Program-made: the position numbers and the translations under genes
DNA from: G023898405 sp964368985
GTDB lineage: Bacteria; Myxococcota; UBA727; JABDBI01
Assembly (NCBI GenBank): GCA_964368985.1
Contig: CAYJDW010000031.1
Location: 1-26,826 of the forward strand
DNA length: 26,826 nucleotides
Direction of reading: 5' to 3'
Notes under the pieces: generated by a model
Database searches by the model: none
What the model was told of the DNA's origin: nothing
Seen by the model: only the letters and a program-made list of their open reading frames with translations
In this document: positions 16,536-23,819 of the stretch, in pieces
How the letters are laid out: every line of letters starts with the position of its first letter
How positions within the stretch are numbered: the first letter of the stretch is position 1

Positions 16536-16934
16536 TTAGAACTCAAGAGCGCCTCTCTCAATGACGCCCCATAGATGCTTCATAAGCTTAAAATAACTTG
16601 GTATGTGGCTATAAATTTGCGCCGCCAAACCTTCGTTATAAGTATGAACCGTTAAATTTCTATCATTGACCATATTAATAGCTAAACTAGTCTCAGCTTC
16701 ATCTAGCAATCCGACTTCAAAGCAACTCCTAAAAACGCTCTTTGGGGAAGCCACTTCAATTCCCTCATGTTCTCGTAAATAGAGCTGTGCTAACTTCCAC
16801 ATGGCTTCGAGAGTAAACTCGAATCTTTGGATGGTAGCATCTTGAACAATTTTATTAAAAGGTAGCTCAAGGGCCTCATTGAGAGCCGAAAGCGCGCTTT
16901 TACTAGTTTCAATTCGTTCAGCTAATCTCGCCAT
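16536..16934 (-). CDS. hepT: HEPN-family toxin (HepT / HI0074 type)
   Basis: A 132-aa all-helical HEPN protein of the 'nucleotidyltransferase substrate-binding' (HI0074) family. The motif R92-N-x3-H97-x-Y99 (RNLTVHTY) is the RX4H RNase active site with the downstream Tyr that, in characterised HepT toxins, is adenylylated by the partner MNT protein. Its ATG lies inside the 3' end of the MNT gene, a 13-bp overlap typical of coupled toxin-antitoxin pairs. Antitoxin precedes toxin in transcription order. It probably cleaves tRNA or mRNA when unmodified; that comes from the family, not this sequence. Confidence 0.88.
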   Translation of the reverse strand: MARLAERIETSKSALSALNEALELPFNKIVQDATIQRFEFTLEAMWKLAQLYLREHEGIEVASPKSVFRSCFEVGLLDEAETSLAINMVNDRNLTVHTYNEGLAAQIYSHIPSYFKLMKHLWGVIERGALEF

Positions 16935-17233
16935 AAAATCCCTTCCGCTATTACTTTTTTGCGAAATACTTCATCGCAATTATTTAAATCTACTAAATCG
17001 ACCTGATAAGGCACATCGCTTTCTTCTAGCTCATCCTTAATTTCTGACAATAAAAAGGGCGGCAAAGGCTTGGATGGCGAGAATAAAGCCACATCAACAT
17101 CCGACCTTCGTCGAGCTGTATTGTTGGCTCTCGAGCCGAACAAATATACACTTATCGAATGACCTTCAATCTTCGCGAGTATAATGCTCTTGATTTTTTC
17201 CATATATGGATTTTGTGTATGGTTGATAGACAT
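16922..17233 (-). CDS. mntA: Minimal nucleotidyltransferase antitoxin (MntA type)
   Basis: A 103-aa MNT-fold protein. The nucleotidyltransferase signature is intact: G33-S34, then D45-x-D47 (RSDVDVAL) and a third acidic residue D79 (YQVDLVDL), so it should be catalytically active. In the HEPN/MNT system the enzyme adds AMP to a Tyr of HepT and silences it. It overlaps hepT by 13 bp and follows a DUF2442 gene by 31 nt. The start ATG at 17233 has a poor ribosome-binding site; Met11 (17203) is an alternative that still keeps the whole domain. Confidence 0.88.
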   Translation of the reverse strand: MSINHTQNPYMEKIKSIILAKIEGHSISVYLFGSRANNTARRRSDVDVALFSPSKPLPPFLLSEIKDELEESDVPYQVDLVDLNNCDEVFRKKVIAEGILWRD

Positions 17234-17264
17234 GATGGTGAGCCTAGCATAAAAAAATCAGCGC

Positions 17265-17516
17265 CTATACTAGCAAGTTTTGTATCACCATCTTTTCGTA
17301 CAAAAACTCAGGTGCAAAATCAGCGCCGTGGTCCCAAAAGATGGTATCGTGGCCTTCGCCAAACTTAAAATTCCTAAAGTTCTCAAGCTCCAGAAGTGGC
17401 TCAAAAACATCTCCCCACAGCTCGTCACTTAAGTCAACGACACCAGATTTACCATCATTAAATTGAAGCCATATTCGATAACCATCAATATATTTAGCCT
17501 TCACGACAATTTTCAT
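17265..17516 (-). CDS. DUF2442 domain protein
   Basis: An 83-aa protein from ATG 17516 (up to four more residues if an upstream GTG or TTG is used). It shows the DUF2442 pattern: a short N-terminal strand (VKAKYIDGYRIWLQFNDGK), GVVDLSDELWGDVF, then L-E-N-F, F-x-F-GEGHDTIFW and a final helix. DUF2442 proteins are small, often lie beside DUF4160 in toxin-antitoxin-like operons and are suspected DNA-binding or antitoxin components; their role is not established. It is first in the cassette and would be transcribed from the extended -10 promoter just upstream. Confidence 0.85.
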   Translation of the reverse strand: MKIVVKAKYIDGYRIWLQFNDGKSGVVDLSDELWGDVFEPLLELENFRNFKFGEGHDTIFWDHGADFAPEFLYEKMVIQNLLV

Positions 17517-17548
17517 TAACCACACCAAAAAACCGACTAATCTCTGGC

Positions 17549-17577
17549 ATAATTTCCCCTAACGACAAATTATACCA
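17549..17577 (-). promoter_or_regulatory. Extended -10 promoter with overlapping inverted repeat
   Basis: On the minus strand TGGTATAAT (17577-17569) is a consensus extended -10; no -35 is evident. An inverted repeat, ataattt (17549-17555) and aaattat (17567-17573), 7 bp with an 11-nt spacer (18 bp centre to centre), overlaps the -10 and the expected start near 17562. This is the right place for an autorepressor of the DUF2442/mntA/hepT operon. Confidence 0.65.
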
Positions 17578-17635
17578 TGCCCTTATCAGGTAATCCTTTT
17601 TTCCCAATGGACACCAAGGGACCCTACAAAGTAGA

Positions 17636-17935
17636 TTAAATATAATTCAATGCTTTAGCAGCCTGCACACATTCCTCAGGAACAACATTCTGCAAATTAT
17701 AAAAATAAGGCGCAGCAGAGCAGATATTTCTTATCAACTGTTCTGCGCTATTCACGGTGGAATAATCAACTGTTTTAACATACGACACACAATCAAAAAA
17801 ATGGTAGGAGCCTTGTGCCATGCTATCAATAACATCCCCACAAAACTCTTCCCCCAAAGCTAAAAGCGAGGCCTCATCCGCGCTCGAAGGCAAGGCCAAG
17901 CTCAAGGCTATTAACAAGGCAGCTAACTTTCCCAT
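17636..17935 (-). CDS. Small exported protein with four cysteines, unknown function
   Basis: A 99-aa protein. Signal peptide residues 1-19 (MGKLAALLIALSLALPSSA) with cleavage expected before DEA. The mature part of about 80 residues has four cysteines (C32, C49, C71, C87), enough for two disulfides, and is predicted mainly helical. I do not recognise the family. The start has GGTG five bases upstream, inside a hairpin arm (17963-17942). Not obviously in an operon; the DUF2442 promoter lies downstream on the same strand. Confidence 0.65.
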   Translation of the reverse strand: MGKLAALLIALSLALPSSADEASLLALGEEFCGDVIDSMAQGSYHFFDCVSYVKTVDYSTVNSAEQLIRNICSAAPYFYNLQNVVPEECVQAAKALNYI

Positions 17936-17941
17936 AATTTC

Positions 17942-17970
17942 ACCGTAATTTTTGGTATTTCCATTACGGT
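17942..17970 (-). promoter_or_regulatory. Hairpin or operator at the start of the small exported protein gene
   Basis: Perfect 8-bp inverted repeat accgtaat / attacggt (17942-17949 and 17963-17970) with a 13-nt spacer. On the minus strand the second arm contains the GGTG ribosome-binding site of the 17935 start. As RNA it would sequester the site; as DNA it could be an operator. Confidence 0.5.
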
Positions 17971-18067
17971 TTTTATTGATTGGTCGGATACTTTGGCGAG
18001 GATACTAGGCAACTTTGATAGTTAATCGCAGAACGTGCCTTATGGAGTATTTTCAGATACTAGCAAT

Positions 18068-18095
18068 AAAAAAACACCGGCCCTAAGGTCGGTGT
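18068..18095 (-). terminator. Terminator of the 18121-19458 lipoprotein gene
   Basis: Hairpin 18074-18082 / 18087-18095 with a 4-nt loop. On the minus strand it is acaccgacc-ttag-ggccggtgt (one internal A-C mismatch) followed by a T-run (18074-18068). Correct orientation, 26 nt after the stop. Confidence 0.85.
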
Positions 18096-18120
18096 CTTTA
18101 CTAAATCAATAGTAATCAAA

Positions 18121-19458
18121 TTACTTCTTGAGGTTACCAACGAAAGCGCCAGTAGCAGTACCAACAACCAACACATCACCAACGAATTTAGCATCATTGA
18201 TACCTGTATTAGGAAGATCAGTAGCTGTCAAAGGAGCACCTTTTGAACCATTAGCCCCAACTTTAACCAAGCCAGTGCTAGAAACAGCATACACATCATT
18301 TCCAATATTAGCCAAAGCTTTAACAGCAACACCGCTCCACTCTTTGCTAACAGCATTAAGCTTTAGTTTAGTTGGAGTAGTAAGATCATACACAATCACG
18401 CCACCAGTATTATTTTCTTTCTTAGCATCAGCAGGATCAACAGTTGTATGAAGAGCAATGTATAGTTTGTTATCAGCAGTAACAAGAACCGCTCTTACTT
18501 GCTTGTTGTCAGTCTTTTTATCAAGTTTCCAGTCTGAGCTTGGTGCTCCAGCATCCGTATCAGCAGTAACTGTAGCACTCAACACACCAGGAGCAACACC
18601 AATATCGTTTTCTCTCAAAATACGAACCGCGTCTTGATCTACAAGCAATGCATCTTTACCAGCCATTGCTATAAATGGTCTACTTGCAAATGCCCTAGTT
18701 ACTTTCAGATAGCTAGTGCCAATCCAAGTATCCAATTTCTTGGGAATTGCATCTAAAGAAGCATCTGAACTTACAGCGTATTTATAACTGTCCTTGAAGA
18801 TAACTGGAAAGTCCTTACCACCTTTCGTAACGACGCCAGCATTAAGAACGGTCTTGCTGCTTTCTCCAAGCCCAGTTCGCTCATATTTAACGTGTACACC
18901 ATTGAAAAGCACACCAGCTACCTTAGGGGCCCATGCAGCTTTAAATGCAGTACCATCATAGTAAGCTACGCCGTTATTTTCGCTTTCAGATCTTGCAACT
19001 GTCGTGCCAATTTCAACCAAAACACCTTTTTGAGTAGCTACAACGTCATGAACAGTTTTAGCACCAACTAATTTTGCTTTCCCTGGACTATCGTCCATAC
19101 CGGCCAAACCAGCAGCATCAATTGCAATAGTTGCCCATTTAGCACCATCAGCAACTTCAGCACTTGCAACTTTGTAAAGCTTAGCACCAGTATTGGCTGT
19201 AGCGTAAAGGTTGTTATCGCTCACTGCGAGGTTTTTAAAATTACCATCGCCAGCAAGTGTAACTTGCTTAAATTCATAAGCACCTTCAGTACCTGGCTTA
19301 TCATCTTTCTTATCAGGCTTAGGCGTAGTATTGGTGTTGTTGGTGGTGGTATCGCCAGTTTTACCTGTGGTCTTTTCTGGACCGCAACCGCTAACCATTA
19401 CTAGGCTGAGCATACCTGCTGCAGCTACAACCAAAAGGTTTTTCTTTTCGTATTTCAT
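18121..19458 (-). CDS. Lipoprotein of unknown function, Ala/Lys/Thr-rich, propeller-like
   Basis: A 445-aa protein. The signal ends in VSGC (C25), giving a lipoprotein, followed by a Thr/Asn/Lys/Asp linker to about residue 58. The remainder is built from short strands and turns (VSDNNLYATANTG, ADNKLYIALHTT, GNDVYAVSSTGLVKV), consistent with a beta-propeller. Shared segments with 11639-13075 suggest the two are distant paralogs. Composition is unusually rich in Ala, Lys, Thr and Val. A near-consensus promoter, a 139-nt leader, a strong GGAG ribosome-binding site and a strong terminator suggest it is well expressed and monocistronic. Function unknown. Confidence 0.8.
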   Translation of the reverse strand: MKYEKKNLLVVAAAGMLSLVMVSGCGPEKTTGKTGDTTTNNTNTTPKPDKKDDKPGTEGAYEFKQVTLAGDGNFKNLAVSDNNLYATANTGAKLYKVASAEVADGAKWATIAIDAAGLAGMDDSPGKAKLVGAKTVHDVVATQKGVLVEIGTTVARSESENNGVAYYDGTAFKAAWAPKVAGVLFNGVHVKYERTGLGESSKTVLNAGVVTKGGKDFPVIFKDSYKYAVSSDASLDAIPKKLDTWIGTSYLKVTRAFASRPFIAMAGKDALLVDQDAVRILRENDIGVAPGVLSATVTADTDAGAPSSDWKLDKKTDNKQVRAVLVTADNKLYIALHTTVDPADAKKENNTGGVIVYDLTTPTKLKLNAVSKEWSGVAVKALANIGNDVYAVSSTGLVKVGANGSKGAPLTATDLPNTGINDAKFVGDVLVVGTATGAFVGNLKK

Positions 19459-19603
19459 TATCTGTTCTCCATTTTTAAGAAATTCAACTACCGAAGACTT
19501 AAACCTAATCTTAGTTCAGCTATTTTGCTGTTCATTTTGGTTCAGAGTGCTTCAAGTTAATATGAGACTACTTTACCTGCAGACCCATGCGCAATCGTTG
19601 TCT

Positions 19604-19631
19604 ATTCTATGGCCTTGTGCTTGGCTGTCAA
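19604..19631 (-). promoter_or_regulatory. Sigma-70 promoter of the lipoprotein gene
   Basis: Minus strand TTGACA (19631-19626), 16-nt spacer, TAGAAT (19609-19604): 6/6 and 5/6 to consensus. The predicted start is near 19597, giving a leader of about 139 nt before ATG 19458. The rest of the 19459-19752 gap holds only this leader and the terminator at 19705. Confidence 0.75.
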
Positions 19632-19704
19632 CACACTGCCTAGAAATATTTTTCTAAATCATAACAGAGAGTTAACTATTTAGCTTAAGTCAGAGGCTAA
19701 ATTG

Positions 19705-19730
19705 TCAAGCGGCACTGGGGTGCCGCTTGA
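19705..19730 (-). terminator. Hairpin terminator after the sigma factor gene
   Basis: Perfect 11-bp inverted repeat tcaagcggcac / gtgccgcttga (19705-19715, 19720-19730) with a 4-nt loop, 22 nt past the sigma factor stop. The minus-strand tail is CAATTT, only a weak T-run. Confidence 0.65.
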
Positions 19731-19752
19731 TCTAAATGTACATGAAAGAAGT

Positions 19753-20427
19753 TTAAGCTACAGCTTGCAGCTCGGGGCTTAGTTTGCGGTAGGTGGCTAG
19801 ATCCTTCGGGCCGTCACCGTAAACTCGGGTGGGGAGTTTTATCACGCCTTCTTTTACGGCGTAATCGAAGAGCTGATCCTGCAAAAGACGACGGCCGCGA
19901 AAAAGGCGACTCATGACCGTGCCGATGGGAATCTCGACGCGGCGGGCAATTTCTTTGTAGGAATAGCCGTAGATATCGCTTAATACAACCACCAGGCGAA
20001 AATCGATGGGCACCTTTTCCAGGGCGCGCAGGACTTCGTCTGACAAAAAGCGATCTGCAAGGTCGCTTTCAGGGGTATGACCTTTGCCAAAATGCTCCGA
20101 AATATCGCTCGCTTTTTGGTTGACGGCGCGAAACTCGTTGTCGAGAATTTCGCGTTCCTTCACCTTGCGGCGATATTTGTTGATAAAAGTGTTGGTAAGT
20201 ATGCGAAAAAGCCAAGCTTTGCAGTTTGTGCCCACCTCGAATTGGGCGAAGGAACGAAAGGCTTTGAGATAGGTTTCCTGCACCAGATCTTCCGCTTCCG
20301 AGGCCGATCGGGTCAGGCGTAAAGCTGCCCCAAACAGCGTATGGATATGGGGCATAACCTCTTGCTCAAAGGGGGTTTCATCAAAAAACTTGGCGTCACA
20401 ACCAGCAAAAAGCGCAGTTTGAGCCAT
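19753..20427 (-). CDS. ECF-type RNA polymerase sigma factor
   Basis: A 224-aa sigma-70 family, group 4 (RpoE-like) factor. ATG 20427 is preferred over GTG 20436 because GAGG (20439-20436) overlaps the GTG but is 8 nt from the ATG. Region 2 (about residues 30-95) includes SEAEDLVQETYLKAF and the -10 recognition helix FRILTNTFINKYRRK. A linker with SDISEHFGKGHTPESDLA follows. Region 4 (about 140-195) has LPxxFR-like VPIDFRLVVVLSDIYGYSYK and the helix-turn-helix EIARRVEIPIGTVMSRLFRG. No anti-sigma factor gene is adjacent, which is unusual for ECF factors; regulation is therefore unclear. Confidence 0.93.
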   Translation of the reverse strand: MAQTALFAGCDAKFFDETPFEQEVMPHIHTLFGAALRLTRSASEAEDLVQETYLKAFRSFAQFEVGTNCKAWLFRILTNTFINKYRRKVKEREILDNEFRAVNQKASDISEHFGKGHTPESDLADRFLSDEVLRALEKVPIDFRLVVVLSDIYGYSYKEIARRVEIPIGTVMSRLFRGRRLLQDQLFDYAVKEGVIKLPTRVYGDGPKDLATYRKLSPELQAVA

Positions 20428-20865
20428 ATGGTGCACCTCGAATGATAGGTTTTACTCACGGCGACTTGAGGTGAAACCATCCAGCCACCGGAATTTATTT
20501 CGAGAAAATGCTCCCCCTTGAATTCTTTTACCTCGCTATTTGTTAATTTCTAGGCATTAATAACAATCGCAGCAATTAAATTGTCAGCCTCGGGCTTGAC
20601 CGGCGTGGTTGCATATATTCCTTTGAGGCTAAAGCACGCACCACGCTCCCTCGCCCGCTTGCGGGAGAGGGCTGGGGGAGAGGGTGGAGAAATGCAAACG
20701 AGGAAAGTATTTTGATAAAAGCCCACGTTTATGTCTCTCCACCCTCTCCCTAGCCTCTCCCGCAAGCGGGCGAGGAGTTGTTGAGCTAACACGATCGGCA
20801 GTTATGCAACAAGGCCGGCTTGACCCGAAGATGACAAGCGTGGCTCCTAGGACCCAGGGTGCCTA
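20428..20865. other. Non-coding gap between sigma factor and acyl-CoA dehydrogenase
   Basis: A 438-bp stretch with no credible gene. It contains the upstream region of the sigma factor (20428-20640) and an inverted repeat pair (20645-20785). I see no clear promoter for the sigma factor. Confidence 0.7.
20645..20785. repeat. Inverted pair of the repeat, copies B and C
   Basis: Copy C (20731-20785) matches copy A at 1-55 in 54 of 55 bases. Copy B (about 20645-20690) is the same element inverted and more diverged. Both contain the cccgc-aa-gcggg core. They face each other across about 40 bp, so the whole unit is a composite palindrome, of the kind made by paired REP elements or a MITE. Confidence 0.8.
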
Positions 20866-22806
20866 CTAGATTGACATAGCTTTTTCTCTACTAGCTTCAA
20901 TTTTTTTTTCATGCGTACGATTAAACTCTTCGCGAAATATCGAAGATTTGCTCGCCTCAATCTCATAAATCAATCCACGAACTTTAGGCTCAGCACGTTC
21001 CATGAAACGAGCGGCAAGGCGTAAACGTTCTTTTTGAAGATCGGGATTAGTCAGACTCAAAGCCTGTTTGACCAGCGCGCGGGCCATCCAAAGCTTACTG
21101 GTGATTTGGCAAAAACGCTCCGCATGCAAAAGACCGAAGGAAAAATCGGTTTTTGGATCCCATGTTTTTAGGAAAGCGGCTTTCCAGTCGGTCAAAGGTT
21201 TGTCTTTCAGGTCACCAAATTTATCAGCCACCATGCGGGTCATAATGGTTTGCATGCTGGAATAATAGAGTGATTTTAGACGTGCTAATTGTTTTTCTTC
21301 CGGACTTTTGGCGCTGATAGTTTCAAACTTAGCGGAGGCAATCTTTGAAATAAATTTCGCAGGATTTCGCATGGCATGTTGCAAATGATCTTTTAAAACC
21401 ATCAAAGCTTGAATTTGACTGGTGCCCTCGTAGATAGGCAGAATCAAGGCGTCACGCATAAGTTTTTCGGCGTGATATTCCTTCATGTAGCCCACGCCGC
21501 CCATGATTTGCATGGTCAGGCGAGCAGCACGGACGGCATATTCAGACGCATAAAATTTCACCAGTGGCGTTGCGAGCCGGGCTTGCCATTTATGTTCCTT
21601 AAGATCGTTTTCTCTGGCCTTAGTTTCTGATTCCGACAAGTTTTTATCGACACGCAAAAAGGCTTTTAAGCGGTTGGCCATTTCTTCATGAAAACCTGCG
21701 TTAAAGGCAAGACATCTGAGGGCTTTGATTTCTACATCCATTTCATCCAAAAAATCGGCAATCATCTCGTGATCGGCAATTTTCTTGCCCATGGTGACGC
21801 GTTCTTCAGCAAATGCCTTAGCCATGCGGTAAGCCTTTTCGCTAAGACCAATGCCCTCGTAGCCCACCAATAATCGTGCGTCGTTCATCACCAGCAGCAT
21901 GTTACGAAAGCCGTGGCCGCGCTGGCCCACTAACTCTGCTCGGGAATCATCGTAGTTGAGGGTGACGGTCACTGAGGAATGCTGCCCCATCTTCTTCTCT
22001 TGGCCCCCGATCTCAAAATTGCGCACGCGCTTGCCATTTTTCTCGATATGAGCAGGCACGTAGAAGAGCGATAATCCCTTCAAACCTGGAGCTGAAACCG
22101 AATCTTCTGAACGCGCCAACACCAAGTGATGCTCACCATGGCCGCAGGTGATCCAAATTTTTTGGCCATTGATATACCAATAGCCATCGTCATTAAGCCG
22201 CGCAGTGGTGCGGATTTCGCCTAGATCTGAGCCTGCTTGCGGCTCGGTTAAACACATGGCCCCACAGGTTTTACCGGTGACAAAATCTCTAATGGCGTGG
22301 TCAAAACGCGTGCTGGTAATTTTCTTGCCATTGGCGGTGAAACTGCCCTCTTCGATGGCGAAAAACTGAAAAGCGAGTCCAATGCCGGAGAAAAATCCGT
22401 AATAAGTCATCAGTGAAACATCGGCCCGCGCCGTCATTTCGCATACGGCATTGGCCACCAGCCAGGGCAAATTATAGCCACCTACGTGGCGGGAAAAGGG
22501 CAAAGCCATCGCACCCATGTCCGAAAGGCCTTTGATGAATTCGCGCATAATGGGCGCATCGATCATTTCGCCATTTTCTAAAGTGGGGTGTTGCTGATCG
22601 AGCAGAGGGGTTTTGGGATCAATTTGTTCGGCAATGTATTCTCCTAAAGAGCGCAAAAATTCATGATAAAGAACTTTGGCTTCGCCCACATTGCGCGGTG
22701 CATCAGGATCAGAAGTGTCCGGCTCTACGAGAGGAAAAAGATCATCCCATTTTTGTTGCTCAATGTTAAAACGCAAATCGTCGTTATCGAGATAGAAATT
22801 GGCCAT
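20866..22806 (-). CDS. Acyl-CoA dehydrogenase, large DmdC-like type
   Basis: A 646-aa FAD-dependent acyl-CoA dehydrogenase, larger than the usual 380 aa. Order: an N-terminal extension (PF12418-like, YLDNDDLRFNIEQQ near residues 5-18); the dehydrogenase core, with GAMCLTEPQAGSDLG (signature 1, about residue 182) and IMGGVGYMKEYHAEKLMRDA plus IYEGTSQIQ near 430-460, whose Glu is the catalytic base; and a C-terminal helical domain (PF12806-like). This architecture is shared with DmdC (3-methylmercaptopropionyl-CoA dehydrogenase) and other unassigned members, so the substrate cannot be called. The start ATG has AAGGTG seven bases upstream. It is monocistronic and complete. Confidence 0.93.
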   Translation of the reverse strand: MANFYLDNDDLRFNIEQQKWDDLFPLVEPDTSDPDAPRNVGEAKVLYHEFLRSLGEYIAEQIDPKTPLLDQQHPTLENGEMIDAPIMREFIKGLSDMGAMALPFSRHVGGYNLPWLVANAVCEMTARADVSLMTYYGFFSGIGLAFQFFAIEEGSFTANGKKITSTRFDHAIRDFVTGKTCGAMCLTEPQAGSDLGEIRTTARLNDDGYWYINGQKIWITCGHGEHHLVLARSEDSVSAPGLKGLSLFYVPAHIEKNGKRVRNFEIGGQEKKMGQHSSVTVTLNYDDSRAELVGQRGHGFRNMLLVMNDARLLVGYEGIGLSEKAYRMAKAFAEERVTMGKKIADHEMIADFLDEMDVEIKALRCLAFNAGFHEEMANRLKAFLRVDKNLSESETKARENDLKEHKWQARLATPLVKFYASEYAVRAARLTMQIMGGVGYMKEYHAEKLMRDALILPIYEGTSQIQALMVLKDHLQHAMRNPAKFISKIASAKFETISAKSPEEKQLARLKSLYYSSMQTIMTRMVADKFGDLKDKPLTDWKAAFLKTWDPKTDFSFGLLHAERFCQITSKLWMARALVKQALSLTNPDLQKERLRLAARFMERAEPKVRGLIYEIEASKSSIFREEFNRTHEKKIEASREKAMSI

Positions 22807-22915
22807 GATCTTTCACCTTTGCTCGTTATGTGCTCGAAATATAACAAAAAATCATAATCCTTTTATTCGGGATTTTATTGGGGTTTGAACTGAAAAGGCT
22901 TGCGCTATTTTAGGC

Positions 22916-22971
22916 GGCCTAAGAGCTAGTTGCGAAGGAGTGAGCAGCCCGCTATAGGTTTCGGCTAGGCC
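22916..22971 (+). promoter_or_regulatory. Structured leader upstream of queF
   Basis: ggccta (22916-22921) pairs with taggcc (22966-22971), closing a 56-nt GC-rich segment before the ribosome-binding site AAGGA. TTGAAC and TATTTT (about 22886-22911, 15-nt spacer) could be a weak promoter. I could not fit the segment to a preQ1-I riboswitch pattern. Confidence 0.35.
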
Positions 22972-22986
22972 CCAAAGGAATTAATA

Positions 22987-23817
22987 ATGCAAACTGACCT
23001 ACAAAAAACCGTAGAAGCGTCCGCTCCGCTTGGACAAAAAAGCGCCTATCCCAAAGGCTATGATAAAAGCCTGCTCCACCCCGTCCGCCGGGCCGACCAA
23101 CGCGCTGCCATGGCCATGCCGACCATAAAATGGCTCGGAGCAGATTTATGGAACGCCTATGAACTTGCGTGGCTCAACCAAGCGGGAAAACCCGTGCGCG
23201 CCTGCGCCACCTTTAGCATTCCTGCGGATTCAACCTTCCTCGCTGAATCAAAATCAGTGAAGCTTTATTTAAATTCCCTCAATCATACGCGGTTTTTGGA
23301 TGGGACTCAGGTAGCAGATCTCATCGCTCGGGATTTAAGTGCCGTGTGTGAAGCACCGATTAATGTTGAACTCAATCCACCCAGTCTTTGCTCGTTAACG
23401 AATACTTTTACTGGGTTTGAATCTTTAGATGATGTGAATGTCGATGTCAGTGTCTATGAGCGAGATCCCAAATTGTTGGTAGTGAACGCCAATCTGACCG
23501 AGGAAAAACTCGTGTCACATCTCTTTAAATCTCATTGCCTGGTAACCGGCCAGCCTGATTGGGGCTCGATTTTTATTAGCTATCGAGGCCCGGAAATTGA
23601 TCGCGCGAGCCTGCTTAAATATTTAATTTCCTACCATAATCATTCTGGATTTAGCGAGAATTGCATCGAGCAGATCTTTGTTGATCTGTTGACCCTGGCT
23701 AAGCCGGAGCGCTTGGAAGTTTTTGGTCGTTTTACGAGAAGAGGCGGGATCGACATTAATCCTTACCGGGCTAATGTCGATGTTGAAATGCTTAATGGAC
23801 GCTTGATTTATCAGTAG
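22987..23817 (+). CDS. queF: NADPH-dependent 7-cyano-7-deazaguanine reductase
   Basis: Reduces preQ0 to preQ1 in queuosine synthesis; cytoplasmic, 276 aa. This is the two-domain E. coli-type QueF. Seen: SIPADSTFLAESKS (residues 77-90, substrate-binding Glu); the catalytic Cys C184 in HCLVTGQPDWGS with Asp191; then a family segment in which FxENC appears as F222-S223-E224-N-C226, followed by TRRGGIDINPYRA. E. coli has His229 (FHEQC) where this protein has Ser223; that His assists catalysis, so activity may be reduced or altered. ATG 22987 has AAGGA seven bases upstream. No other queuosine gene is nearby. It runs into the convergent peptidase gene with a 2-nt gap. Confidence 0.95.
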   Translation: MQTDLQKTVEASAPLGQKSAYPKGYDKSLLHPVRRADQRAAMAMPTIKWLGADLWNAYELAWLNQAGKPVRACATFSIPADSTFLAESKSVKLYLNSLNHTRFLDGTQVADLIARDLSAVCEAPINVELNPPSLCSLTNTFTGFESLDDVNVDVSVYERDPKLLVVNANLTEEKLVSHLFKSHCLVTGQPDWGSIFISYRGPEIDRASLLKYLISYHNHSGFSENCIEQIFVDLLTLAKPERLEVFGRFTRRGGIDINPYRANVDVEMLNGRLIYQ

Positions 23818-23819
23818 GA

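Noticed and set aside
16340..16564. A 74-codon plus-strand frame between the operon terminator and hepT
   Set aside because: It has no ribosome-binding site, a stop codon five codons upstream in frame, overlaps the 3' end of hepT in antisense, and I recognise no family. It could be a gene remnant, but support is too weak to annotate.
22916..22971. preQ1-I riboswitch upstream of queF
   Set aside because: I could not find the class I stem-loop with the A-rich tail that pairs into the loop. It is kept only as a structured leader.
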